Source: Cloacimonetes bacterium UBA5456 (GTDB lineage Bacteria; Cloacimonadota; Cloacimonadia; Cloacimonadales; Cloacimonadaceae). Taken from it: a stretch of DNA of 22,108 nucleotides. Below the pieces are notes generated by a model. It made no database searches. It had not been told where the DNA came from and worked only from the letters and a program-made list of their open reading frames with translations. The stretch is taken from the NCBI GenBank assembly GCA_002427325.1, contig DIQS01000052.1, positions 1-22,108 on the forward strand, written 5' to 3'. Shown here in pieces: positions 1-6,869 of the stretch (the first letter of the stretch is position 1; each line of letters opens with the position of its first letter). Both the position numbers and the translations under genes were made by a program.

Positions 1-102
1 CCACTATATTAGGACACCACAATGAGTTAAACGTTTAGTAAGGCAGGCTTTAGACGGCCGCTTAAGTAGGCTTCAGCTCACATTCATAAAACCTATGCAC
101 AA

Positions 103-146
103 AGCGCATTTTCTATGGTAGGTTAACGCCCTCGTTAACCAAGAAA
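103..146. repeat. 44-bp direct repeat, copy 1
   Basis: This stretch is identical over 44 bases to 256-299; the next base differs (g147 versus a300). Each copy contains a perfect 7-bp inverted repeat GGTTAAC / GTTAACC (121-127 and 134-140) around a GCCCTC loop. Each is followed by a second small hairpin of the form AGAAARC-loop-GYTTTCT. The family is not recognised; it could be a REP-like palindromic element. The match is seen directly, and its function is unknown. Confidence 0.9.
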
Positions 147-312
147 GCCTCGTTTTCTACACCTTTCTTGTTGCAATAATGTCCCTTTGCCCGAGAAAGC
201 TCCGCTTTCTACACCTCACTTTGTGCGGGAAAGTCCCCTTTGCCGCATGCGCTCCAGCGCATTTTCTATGGTAGGTTAACGCCCTCGTTAACCAAGAAAA
301 CGGCAGTTTTCT
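142..312. repeat. Three related mini-hairpins, AGAAARC-loop-GYTTTCT
   Basis: Three short stem-loops share a consensus. They lie at 142-158 (AGAAAGC ctc GTTTTCT, one G-T pair), 194-210 (AGAAAGC tcc GCTTTCT, perfect) and 295-312 (AGAAAAC ggca GTTTTCT, perfect). Each is followed by A/TA. The stems vary by compensating changes while the shape is kept, as expected of structured repeats rather than random AT-rich DNA. They interleave with the 44-bp repeats. Confidence 0.65.
256..299. repeat. 44-bp direct repeat, copy 2
   Basis: This is the second perfect copy of the 103-146 repeat, 153 bp downstream. Its internal hairpin arms are GGTTAAC at 274-280 and GTTAACC at 287-293. It is preceded by a small GCGCT / AGCGC hairpin (249-260) and followed by AGAAAAC-ggca-GTTTTCT (295-312). 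Confidence 0.9.
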
Positions 313-498
313 ATAAAGAGCATAAACATAAAAGCAAAATCAAACACAAATATCATCCTATCTATTACAAAATGAATCATTTAAAGCCATCTTTATCCAA
401 TAATCCCACACACCATAATCTCGCCAATTACTCACTTTTGCTTGACAGCATCCAAAGGATTTAAATCAGTGTGAATTAGATTATATTAGGAGAAGAAT

Positions 499-1200
499 AT
501 GAAGTTGTCTTCCGAGAAAATAGAAAAAACAATGCGATGGATATTCATCATTCTTACGCTATTTGCGGTAGTGTATAACTTTTGGACGAGGTCTTGGGAG
601 ATATTTTGGTCGTCGGTGATGACTTTCCTTCTCTTCCTTCTACCTTCTTTCTTTGCAAAACGAAATAAGATAGTCATTCCACCTCCCTTTCAGATAATAA
701 TAACGATTTTCATCTTTCTTTCTATGTATTTAGGTGAAATTCATCACTTTTTCTATAGATTCACTTGGTGGGATAGGATGCTCCATTCCTCCTCTGCGAT
801 AATTCTCGGCTATATCGGCTTTCTTTTGATTTATACCCTAAATAAAGACAGTCGTGCACACGTTCGGCTAAGTCCATTATTCATGGCACTTTTCAGCTTT
901 TGTTTTGCGATGACCATGGGTGTGCTTTGGGAAGTCTTTGAATATGGCGTTGATGCGATTTTGGGCATGAACATGCAAAAAGCAAGAAATCTTGAGCTGT
1001 TCCATGACGTTTTTGACACGCGTTTGGGGGTTTTGGACACCATGCAAGACCTCATCGTTGACGCCATCGGTGCCTTTATTGTATCCTTGATTGGCTATCT
1101 ACATCTCAAACGCACGGACTCAAAAAAATCAAGATTTTGGAGAATGCACCAGCAATTTATCGAAGAAAATCCTGATCTCTTTGAGAGTGGTGAGGATTGA
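499..1200 (+). CDS. Polytopic membrane protein, DUF2238/YjdF-like
   Basis: This 233-aa integral inner-membrane protein has about six hydrophobic segments, near residues 13-31, 36-53, 62-80, 95-113, 124-146 and 185-205, and a charged C-terminal tail. Conserved-looking motifs sit at helix edges: WWDRMLH (about 90-96), LWEVFEYGVD (about 143-152) and DTMQDLIVDAIGA (about 180-192). A membrane-edge D..LH, a WE.FE pair and a DTM.DL..D..GA segment are the pattern I associate with the DUF2238/YjdF family, whose function is unknown. The ATG at 499 follows AGGAGA with good spacing. It appears monocistronic: 177 bp separate it from the next operon. Membrane location is firm; the family assignment is moderate. 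Confidence 0.8.
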   Translation: MKLSSEKIEKTMRWIFIILTLFAVVYNFWTRSWEIFWSSVMTFLLFLLPSFFAKRNKIVIPPPFQIIITIFIFLSMYLGEIHHFFYRFTWWDRMLHSSSAIILGYIGFLLIYTLNKDSRAHVRLSPLFMALFSFCFAMTMGVLWEVFEYGVDAILGMNMQKARNLELFHDVFDTRLGVLDTMQDLIVDAIGAFIVSLIGYLHLKRTDSKKSRFWRMHQQFIEENPDLFESGED

Positions 1201-1316
1201 TTCAATAATATTATCATGATATATAACTGCTTGAAACGCTATTTGTTACAGGCACTTTGGGGATAGACTTCCCTTGTCAAAGAAGAGGCGAAGTAGCTTT
1301 TAGGTGGCGAAAAGAG

Positions 1317-1346
1317 TTGACAGAAAAAGCCGCTTGGAGTTGTATA
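1317..1346 (+). promoter_or_regulatory. Putative promoter of the vor/kor operon
   Basis: A perfect TTGACA (1317-1322) lies 18 nt before TGTATA (1341-1346), which matches the sigma70 -10 consensus in three of six positions. TATAGC at 1343-1348 is an alternative. The operon's first ATG is at 1378 with AAGGAGA at about 1366-1372, so the 5' UTR would be short. The -35 is good and the -10 weak. Confidence 0.35.
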
Positions 1347-1377
1347 GCTTCAGTGAAAAAAAACTAAGGAGACAACC

Positions 1378-1581
1378 ATGCCAAAAATGACGGTTGACCC
1401 ATTTTTCTGCAAAGGTTGTGGCGTTTGCATTACAGTTTGCCCGAAAAAGATCATACGTTTTTCGGAAAACATCAATGAGAAAGGCTACCATTATGCAGAG
1501 TGTTTCGATCAAGATCAGTGCATCGCCTGCAAGATGTGCTATACTAACTGCCCTGAAGTGGCAATAACGGTTTGGAAGTGA
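1378..1581 (+). CDS. korD: 2-oxoacid:ferredoxin oxidoreductase, delta (ferredoxin) subunit
   Basis: This 67-aa dicluster ferredoxin is the electron-transfer subunit of the oxidoreductase encoded by the next three genes. It has two [4Fe-4S] motifs of the CxxCxxCxxxCP type: C11, C14, C17, C21-P22 and C48, C51, C54, C58-P59. Each cluster takes three cysteines from one motif and the fourth from the other, so all eight ligands are present. An extra C42 lies between them. The ATG is preceded by AAGGAGA. It is first in the operon, and the alpha gene starts 7 nt after its stop. The family is clear; its role as delta subunit follows from position and size. Confidence 0.93.
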   Translation: MPKMTVDPFFCKGCGVCITVCPKKIIRFSENINEKGYHYAECFDQDQCIACKMCYTNCPEVAITVWK

Positions 1582-1588
1582 GGTAAAG

Positions 1589-2674
1589 ATGGCAAAGATA
1601 TTAATGAAAGGTAATGAGGCGATTGCCGAAGCTGCTATTCGCAGTGGATGCAGACTCTATTTCGCCTATCCCATCACCCCACAGAGTGAATTAATCGAAT
1701 ATATGGCTCGCATGATGCCCAAGGTAAATGGCACGTTTTTGCAAGCCGAAAGTGAGGTTTCTGCCATTAATATGGTGTATGGAGCAGCCGGTTGCGGCAA
1801 GAGAGTGATGACCTCCTCATCCTCGCCCGGCATCTCCCTGAAAGCTGAAGGAATCTCCTATATCGCCGGCGCACAATTGCCCTGCGTGATCATTAACGTT
1901 CAGCGTGGCGGTCCCGGTTTGGGCGATATCCAGCCTGCTCAAGGTGACTATTTCCAGGCTACAAAAGGCGGCGGACATGGTGACTATCGTCTCATCGTTC
2001 TCGCTCCCAGTTCAGTTCAGGAATTTGCCGATATGGCGTCCGAAGCCTTTGATTTGGCAGACAAATATCGCACTCCTGTGATGATCTTGGCAGATGGAAT
2101 GCTCGGTCAGATGATGGAGCCCGTGGAATTCAAGCCCACCCTCACCGATGAGGAGATTGAAAAGCTCGGTGAACAGCATACTTCTTGGTGCATCCATCCC
2201 AATCAGGATGGCGATCTCAAACACCATCATGAAATTAACTCGTTGGAGATTGACCCCCTCGTTCTGGAACAGCACGTGATCAATCTCTATAAAAAGTATG
2301 CAGAAATCGAGAAAAACGAACAGCGTCACGAAGAGTATAACATCTCTGACGACAATGAGATACTCTGCGTTGCTTGGGGAACAGCTTCACGTGTGGTCAA
2401 AAGCGCAATCAACGAGCTCAAAGCCCAAGGCAAGAGCATCGGCATGATTCGCCCGATCAACGTTTGGCCCTATCCCTATGAGGCAGTCGCCAAAGCAATC
2501 GGACCTAAAGTCAAAAAAGTATATGTCTTTGAGCTGAATACCGGACAGATGTTGGACGACGTCAAGATCGCCGTCGAAGGCAAAGTGCCGGTGAAATTCT
2601 GGGGCAAAGTGGGTGGAGTCGTCTTTACCCCTGCCGAAATCAAAGAAAAGCTCGAAGAATGTTTTAAGGAGTAG
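1589..2674 (+). CDS. vorB: 2-oxoacid:ferredoxin oxidoreductase, alpha subunit (VorB-type)
   Basis: This 361-aa alpha subunit belongs to an enzyme that decarboxylates a 2-oxoacid to acyl-CoA and passes electrons to ferredoxin. The N-terminal pyrimidine-domain fold of the PFOR superfamily shows YPITPQSE (about 28-35), the QAESE segment (about 52-56), TSSSSPG (about 74-80) and RGGPGLG (about 106-112). The C-terminal part (about 255-361) is the transketolase-C-like domain. Overall it most resembles proteins annotated as 3-methyl-2-oxobutanoate dehydrogenase subunit VorB. KorA (2-oxoglutarate) is closely related, so sequence reading alone does not settle the substrate. A branched-chain 2-oxoacid would suit an amino-acid fermenter. 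The beta gene starts 4 nt after the stop. Confidence 0.93.
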   Translation: MAKILMKGNEAIAEAAIRSGCRLYFAYPITPQSELIEYMARMMPKVNGTFLQAESEVSAINMVYGAAGCGKRVMTSSSSPGISLKAEGISYIAGAQLPCVIINVQRGGPGLGDIQPAQGDYFQATKGGGHGDYRLIVLAPSSVQEFADMASEAFDLADKYRTPVMILADGMLGQMMEPVEFKPTLTDEEIEKLGEQHTSWCIHPNQDGDLKHHHEINSLEIDPLVLEQHVINLYKKYAEIEKNEQRHEEYNISDDNEILCVAWGTASRVVKSAINELKAQGKSIGMIRPINVWPYPYEAVAKAIGPKVKKVYVFELNTGQMLDDVKIAVEGKVPVKFWGKVGGVVFTPAEIKEKLEECFKE

Positions 2675-2677
2675 AAT

Positions 2678-3427
2678 GTGGAAAAGATAGCATATAGACC
2701 CGAGTCCCTCACCAATACGCCCTTTACCTATTGCCCCGGATGCATGCATGGCGTTGCCCATAGGCTCATCGCCGAAGCGATTGACGAACAAGGTTTGATC
2801 AATGTCATGGCAGGCGTTGCGCCGGTCGGCTGCTCCGTCTTTGCATATAAATTCTTCAATTTTGATATGGCTCAAGCTGCACACGGCAGAGCGCCGGCGG
2901 TTGCAACCGGTATGAAGCGCGCTCGCCCGAACATGCATGTCTTCACCTATCAAGGCGATGGAGACCTCGCCGCAATCGGAACTGCTGAGATCGTGCACGC
3001 TGCAAACCGCGGTGAACATATCTCTGTGTTCTTCGTCAATAACGCCATCTATGGCATGACGGGCGGACAAATGGCTCCCACAACGCTTCCGAATATGAAG
3101 ACCACGACCAGCCCCTATGGTAGAGATACCGACGATATCGGCTTCCCCATCCGTGTGTGTGAGCTGCTGGATACCCTTGTTGCGCCATACTATATCGAAC
3201 GCGTCTCGCTTCTGAGCACGCCTGATATTCTTAAGGCCAAAAAAGCTGTGTCTAAAGCAATTCAATATAACAAAGAAGGCCGCGGATTCACCTTTATCGA
3301 ATTCGTTTCCACCTGCCCCACGAACTGGGGACTCGATCCCGTGAAGTCTCGCGAATGGGCAAAAGAAAACATGCTGCCTTTCTTCAAACCCGGTATTTTC
3401 AGAGATAAAGGCGAAGGAGCAGAATAA
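2678..3427 (+). CDS. korB: 2-oxoacid:ferredoxin oxidoreductase, beta (TPP-binding) subunit
   Basis: This 249-aa subunit carries thiamine diphosphate. The TPP/Mg motif is visible as GDGD at residues 93-96 with the paired asparagines N121-N122 about 25 residues later. The N-terminal YCPGCMHG (about 18-25) matches the cysteine-containing start of this family, and SPYGRD (about 148-153) is also characteristic. The start is GTG at 2678, set by AAGGAG at 2666-2671. The nearby ATG at 2676 is out of frame. The stop TAA overlaps the gamma-subunit ATG by 1 nt (TAATG), indicating translational coupling. The length is normal for VorA/KorB-type beta subunits. Confidence 0.94.
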   Translation: MEKIAYRPESLTNTPFTYCPGCMHGVAHRLIAEAIDEQGLINVMAGVAPVGCSVFAYKFFNFDMAQAAHGRAPAVATGMKRARPNMHVFTYQGDGDLAAIGTAEIVHAANRGEHISVFFVNNAIYGMTGGQMAPTTLPNMKTTTSPYGRDTDDIGFPIRVCELLDTLVAPYYIERVSLLSTPDILKAKKAVSKAIQYNKEGRGFTFIEFVSTCPTNWGLDPVKSREWAKENMLPFFKPGIFRDKGEGAE

Positions 3428-3966
3428 TGACAATGGAAATGATCTGTGCAGGATTTGGCGGACAAGGCGTCCTGACCATCGGTAGATTCCTGGCTCAAGC
3501 TGGAATGAAAGAAGGGAAAAACGTATCTTGGTTGCCTTCCTACGGTCCCGAAATGCGCGGCGGAACAGCAAACGTCTCCACCGTGGTTTCTGACGAAGCA
3601 ATCGCATCCCCGATCGTTAGCTTCCCGGATGTTTTGGTTGCCCTCAATCAGCCGTCAATCGACAAATTCGCCCCCTCAATCCGCCCCGGCGGCATCCTTA
3701 TTTATAACACAAATATGTGCCCTCATGGCTGCAAACGTGATGATATACAAGTCGTTAGCGCACCCATGGTGGATATCGCTCTCGAGATCGGAAGTCAGAT
3801 GGTGATGAACATGCTCGCCATCGGCATCATCATCGGGAAAACCGGGATTATCAAACATGAAACCATGGTTGATGATCTCAAAGACTATATGAAAGGTCGA
3901 AGTCCTGAGCTTTTGGAGATGAACCTCAATGCCATTCAACGTGGAGTTGAAATCGGCAGAGGCTAA
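3427..3966 (+). CDS. korC: 2-oxoacid:ferredoxin oxidoreductase, gamma subunit
   Basis: This 179-aa gamma subunit belongs to the pyruvate/ketoisovalerate oxidoreductase catalytic domain family. GFGGQGV (about 9-15) and PSYGPEMRGGTA (about 37-48) are the two hallmark motifs. It completes the heterotetramer with the alpha, beta and delta subunits encoded just upstream. The start overlaps the beta stop by 1 nt. An in-frame ATG two codons later (3433) is possible and would change nothing important. It is the last gene of the operon, followed by an 8-bp GC-rich hairpin. Confidence 0.93.
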   Translation: MTMEMICAGFGGQGVLTIGRFLAQAGMKEGKNVSWLPSYGPEMRGGTANVSTVVSDEAIASPIVSFPDVLVALNQPSIDKFAPSIRPGGILIYNTNMCPHGCKRDDIQVVSAPMVDIALEIGSQMVMNMLAIGIIIGKTGIIKHETMVDDLKDYMKGRSPELLEMNLNAIQRGVEIGRG

Positions 3967-3998
3967 AAGCCATAGGCTTGCGTAATATATAATATCAC

Positions 3999-4021
3999 AG
4001 GGGGCGCAAAAAACGCCCCCT
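3999..4021 (+). terminator. GC-rich stem-loop after the vor/kor operon
   Basis: An 8-bp perfect stem (AGGGGGCG / CGCCCCCT) encloses the loop CAAAAAA, 33 nt after the gamma stop. No T-run follows (TAAATCTATA), so it is not a canonical intrinsic terminator. It could be a weak terminator or a 3'-end stabiliser separating this operon from the gene at 4043. Confidence 0.5.
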
Positions 4022-4042
4022 AAATCTATAAAGGAAAAGCTT

Positions 4043-4831
4043 ATGTCCAAAGATATTATAACCATTGAAACTTTTACTGATCTATTTGAAGCTGAGCTTG
4101 CGAAAAACTTGCTCGAAGAAGCCGGCATCGCTGCATATATCGAAGGCGAACGCTTCACCGGCATGATGCCATCCTTCGCGGGAGACATCCACAAAATTCG
4201 CCTGCAGGTGGATAAAAACAAAGAAGAAGAGGCAAAGCAATTGCTTGAAGGGCTGGAAGATGCTAATCTCTGCACGCGTATCCTGAAAGAGGAGAATGCA
4301 CTGCTTGAAGGACATTTCTTGCTCACCAGCGGGAATCATAGCAATCGCTATATCGAAAAGATTAAGGTTCTACAAAATCCGCGTGCTGCGGCAGCCTTGG
4401 CTCAGGCACTGGCTAAAAGATTGGAACACCTTGAGTTTGACACGGTTATCGGCCCTGCCTATGGGGCGATCGTGCTTGCTTATGAAGTTGCTAAGACCTT
4501 GGATAAATCCTTCGTTTTCACCCAGAGAAAAGATGGGGAGATGGTCTTCAGAAGCGGCTTTGATCTCAGCAAAACCAAGAAAGCTGTGGTGATTGAGGAT
4601 ATCGTATCCACGGGCGGGAGCATCAAAGAGGTGCTCAAAAGCGCGAAAGATAAGGGGATAGAGATCGTGGCTTGCGGCATCTTGGTGGATAGAAGCGGGG
4701 GCAAACTCGAGCTGGATGTTCCCTTGCAAAGCTTGCTCACACTTGAAGTTCCGCTTTGGACGCCGGATGACTGCGAGATGTGTAAAGAAGGCGCGCCGCT
4801 GGTGCGTCCGGGGAGTAGCGACAAGCTTTGA
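4043..4831 (+). CDS. pyrE: Orotate phosphoribosyltransferase with N-terminal DUF2007-like domain
   Basis: This 262-aa two-domain protein has a C-terminal part (about 76-262) that is a PyrE-type phosphoribosyltransferase. Such enzymes convert orotate and PRPP to OMP in pyrimidine synthesis. Visible features are LLEGHFLLTSGNHS (about 87-100), the PRPP-binding signature VVIEDIVSTGG at 182-192, and an ending with DDCEMCKEGAPLVRPGS. The first ~72 residues (TFTDLFEAELAKNLLEEAGI, then a short beta segment ending in LQVDKNKEEEAKQLLEGL) resemble DUF2007, a small domain with proposed but unproven signalling roles. The ATG at 4043 has AAGGAA upstream. No in-frame ATG with a Shine-Dalgarno site lies at the domain border, so the fusion reads as genuine. 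The stop overlaps the next start (TGATG). Confidence 0.9.
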   Translation: MSKDIITIETFTDLFEAELAKNLLEEAGIAAYIEGERFTGMMPSFAGDIHKIRLQVDKNKEEEAKQLLEGLEDANLCTRILKEENALLEGHFLLTSGNHSNRYIEKIKVLQNPRAAAALAQALAKRLEHLEFDTVIGPAYGAIVLAYEVAKTLDKSFVFTQRKDGEMVFRSGFDLSKTKKAVVIEDIVSTGGSIKEVLKSAKDKGIEIVACGILVDRSGGKLELDVPLQSLLTLEVPLWTPDDCEMCKEGAPLVRPGSSDKL

Positions 4832-6201
4832 TGAAGCTGAGTTTGTTGGTGGAAAATCAGTCAGAGGCGGAGAACTTTCGCTTCCATCCCTTTGCTGAGG
4901 GGTGCGGGGTCTTTCATGAGGAAAGTGATTTTGCACTGAGTTTGGCAGATGATATCTTGCCCGCATATCTTTCTTATGCGCTGGCAGAGCGGGTCTTAGG
5001 GCATGTCGCTCAGCTTCATGTCGGAGCTTCGCTGAGCCTGCTTTATTATCCTGCAAGTCCGTGGGAGGATTTGCTTGAAAGTCTTGCTCAGCGGCCTGTC
5101 TTTGTCTTTTCGGACGACGCATATGCTCTGGAGCACTTCGCAGGGCTCAATCCGGTGGCAATTGACTATTTAGCTGAGTTTTATAGTGTTGATAACTTTG
5201 AGAAAATCTTGATTGTAAGCCGGCAGGATACGTTGCAAGCAATCATCGGCCAGGCGCCTGCTTCCTTCTTGCATCTGCTTATCACGGAAGGGGATTGGCG
5301 GCTTTGCTTGGCAAAAGAGATGCTCCCCAATGATGCGGGGCTTTTGCTGGCGGCATTGCGTCTCGTAGAGGGCTTGGCGGAGCGGGCTTCATCTCGCAAG
5401 ATTTTGCCCCTTGAACAGGCACGGCAAACGCTGATCACTTCCCGGCATTCCTATGGTTTCTTTGCGGATAGATATGACGAATATATGGCGCATGTGGATT
5501 ATGACCATTGGTATCATCTCTTGCGTAAGTGGTATGAGAATTATAGCGTTAAGAGTTTGGATAAGGTCTTGGAGATTGCTTGTGGAACTGCTGCAATCGC
5601 TGCGTGTTTTGCCGGCGACGGGGTAGAGGTTCATGCCTGCGATGCTTCCACTCAGATGTTGGAAAATGCTGAACTCAGAGGCGCAAATATCAGGCTCTAT
5701 CAGGCTTTCATGACCGATCCCATTCCAGAAAAAGACTTCGATCTCATTGTCTGTATGTTTGATAGCATCAACTATCTTTGCGATAAAGCTGAGCTCAGCT
5801 GCTGCTTGCATGAGGTTCACGAAGCACTTGCTCCAGGTTCGCTCTTCATCTTCGATATCTCCACGCTGGGCAATAGCTTGGACAATTTCAGCGATGAATG
5901 CACACTCGTGGATGAGCCGAAAGGATTCATGGTGCATCACGCTTTTTATGAGCCATGGAGCAAGAGGCAAATGTCACGGCTGGAGCTATTTGAGCAGTGG
6001 GGAGAGGGCTATTTTCGGCGTAGTGAATTGCATAGGCAAAAGGTCTATCTCGCGCAAGAATTGGTGGCTCTCATAGAGAAGTCGTCTTTGGAACTGCTTG
6101 CCATATATGGAAATGAGGCGCACGTCAATCTCTATCCGAAGAGGTTGGATAGTGCTGACGGGCGTTATAATCGCCTCTATTTTGTGCTCAGAAAACCATG
6201 A
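4831..6201 (+). CDS. Two-part protein: unknown N-terminal region plus class I SAM methyltransferase
   Basis: This is a 456-aa protein. The C-terminal half (about 207-456) is a class I SAM-dependent methyltransferase. It opens with a FFADRYDEYM-type entry helix, has motif I VLEIACGTA at 246-254 and acidic CDAS about 20 residues later, then DFDLIVCMFDSINYL (motif IV region). The first ~200 residues match nothing I recognise. They are rich in Leu/Ala, with no signal peptide or obvious catalytic signature. The frame opens at a TTG (4828), but ATG 4831 is preferred because it forms TGATG with the pyrE stop. The methylated substrate is unknown. The 3' end overlaps rnhB by 4 nt, so pyrE, this gene and rnhB look co-transcribed. 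Confidence 0.85.
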   Translation: MKLSLLVENQSEAENFRFHPFAEGCGVFHEESDFALSLADDILPAYLSYALAERVLGHVAQLHVGASLSLLYYPASPWEDLLESLAQRPVFVFSDDAYALEHFAGLNPVAIDYLAEFYSVDNFEKILIVSRQDTLQAIIGQAPASFLHLLITEGDWRLCLAKEMLPNDAGLLLAALRLVEGLAERASSRKILPLEQARQTLITSRHSYGFFADRYDEYMAHVDYDHWYHLLRKWYENYSVKSLDKVLEIACGTAAIAACFAGDGVEVHACDASTQMLENAELRGANIRLYQAFMTDPIPEKDFDLIVCMFDSINYLCDKAELSCCLHEVHEALAPGSLFIFDISTLGNSLDNFSDECTLVDEPKGFMVHHAFYEPWSKRQMSRLELFEQWGEGYFRRSELHRQKVYLAQELVALIEKSSLELLAIYGNEAHVNLYPKRLDSADGRYNRLYFVLRKP

Positions 6202-6791
6202 CAGAGCTCTATGAAAATGATCTCAAGCTTATCAGAGAGAGGGGTATGGCTACGCTCTGCGGCTTGGATGAGGCCGGACGCGGTGCACTGGCCGGTCCTG
6301 TTGTCATCGCCGGCGTAGTGTTAGACTATGCCCAGCCCATCGATGCACTCAACGATTCAAAGCAACTCAGCGCGAAGAAAAGGAGCGAACTTTACACGCT
6401 AATCACACAGCAGGCATTAGCTTATGAGATTGTTGCCCTGCCGGTTTCGCTCATTGATGAAATCAATATCCTACAGACAACCCTGCGCGGCTTTCAAATG
6501 GTCTATGAAAAGCTCGAAAGCCGTTGCGATTACGCTCTCATCGACGGGCGCGATCTGCCCTCAGGAATACAAGGAGAAGCCATTATCGGCGGAGACCACC
6601 TGCATGCCTGCATCGCCGCAGCATCCGTCTTAGCAAAGGTTTACCGTGATAATCTCATGATAGAACTGGATGGAAAATACCCAGAATACAGCTTTGCAAT
6701 CCACAAAGGATATGGCACAAAAAAACACTACGAAGTCTTAGCCACATTCGGAGCCTGCCAAGAACACCGCCGCAGCTTCCGCCTCTTTTAG
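6198..6791 (+). CDS. rnhB: Ribonuclease HII
   Basis: This 197-aa RNase HII removes ribonucleotides misincorporated in DNA and cleaves RNA in RNA-DNA hybrids. GLDEAGRG (22-29) gives the first two catalytic acids, D24 and E25. IDG supplies D116 and GGDH supplies D133, corresponding to D16/E17/D108/D126 of the E. coli enzyme. AAASVLAKVYRD, HKGYGTKKH and the C-terminal HRRSF are also typical. The length is normal. The start overlaps the methyltransferase stop (ATGA) without a strong Shine-Dalgarno site of its own, suggesting coupled translation. It is last in its operon and converges on the DUF2851 gene. Confidence 0.97.
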   Translation: MTELYENDLKLIRERGMATLCGLDEAGRGALAGPVVIAGVVLDYAQPIDALNDSKQLSAKKRSELYTLITQQALAYEIVALPVSLIDEINILQTTLRGFQMVYEKLESRCDYALIDGRDLPSGIQGEAIIGGDHLHACIAAASVLAKVYRDNLMIELDGKYPEYSFAIHKGYGTKKHYEVLATFGACQEHRRSFRLF

Positions 6792-6822
6792 CCTCCGAAC
6801 ACAGCAAGCCCCCGCCTCTTCA

Positions 6823-6865
6823 CGTCACTCGTAGCTTCGGTAGCTCGTAGCTGTGACGCAGTCAC
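6823..6865. other. Palindromic elements between convergent genes
   Basis: In the 78-bp gap between rnhB (+) and the DUF2851 gene (-), CGTCAC (6823-6828) can pair with GTGACG (6853-6858). Alternatively GTGAC-gca-GTCAC (6853-6865) forms a tight hairpin. These mutually exclusive stems could serve as 3'-end structures on both strands. There is no T-run on either side, so I do not call an intrinsic terminator. Confidence 0.4.
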
Positions 6866-6869
6866 CTCG

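Larger units (their letters stand above)
1..498. other. Intergenic region, hairpin-rich, no convincing gene
   Basis: I find no convincing gene here. An open frame at 240-464 is built largely from the repeated hairpin DNA and looks fortuitous. The left 312 bases hold a perfect 44-bp direct repeat and a set of short hairpins (listed separately). The right part is AT-rich. It contains TTGACA at 442-447 but no good -10 element 16-18 nt downstream, so I do not call a promoter. A clear ribosome binding site (AGGAGA, 488-493) serves the membrane protein starting at 499. TTGTTGCAATAATG at 168-181 nearly matches the palindromic sites upstream of the secreted-protein gene near 19150 and 19340. Confidence 0.7.

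Noticed and set aside
103..312. CRISPR array
   Set aside because: There are only two 44-bp copies, separated by material that itself contains hairpins, with no regular spacers and no cas genes.
240..464. 74-aa open frame on + in the first intergenic region
   Set aside because: It is made largely of the hairpin repeat DNA, has no Shine-Dalgarno site, and gives a low-complexity Lys/His/Asn-rich product.
2387..3607. 406-aa open frame on the minus strand across the oxidoreductase genes
   Set aside because: It is antisense to clearly conserved alpha, beta and gamma subunit genes, has no recognisable domain, and reflects codon bias on the coding strand.
4370..5122. 250-aa minus-strand frame opposite pyrE and the methyltransferase
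   Set aside because: It is a shadow of two coding genes, with no motif and no start signals.
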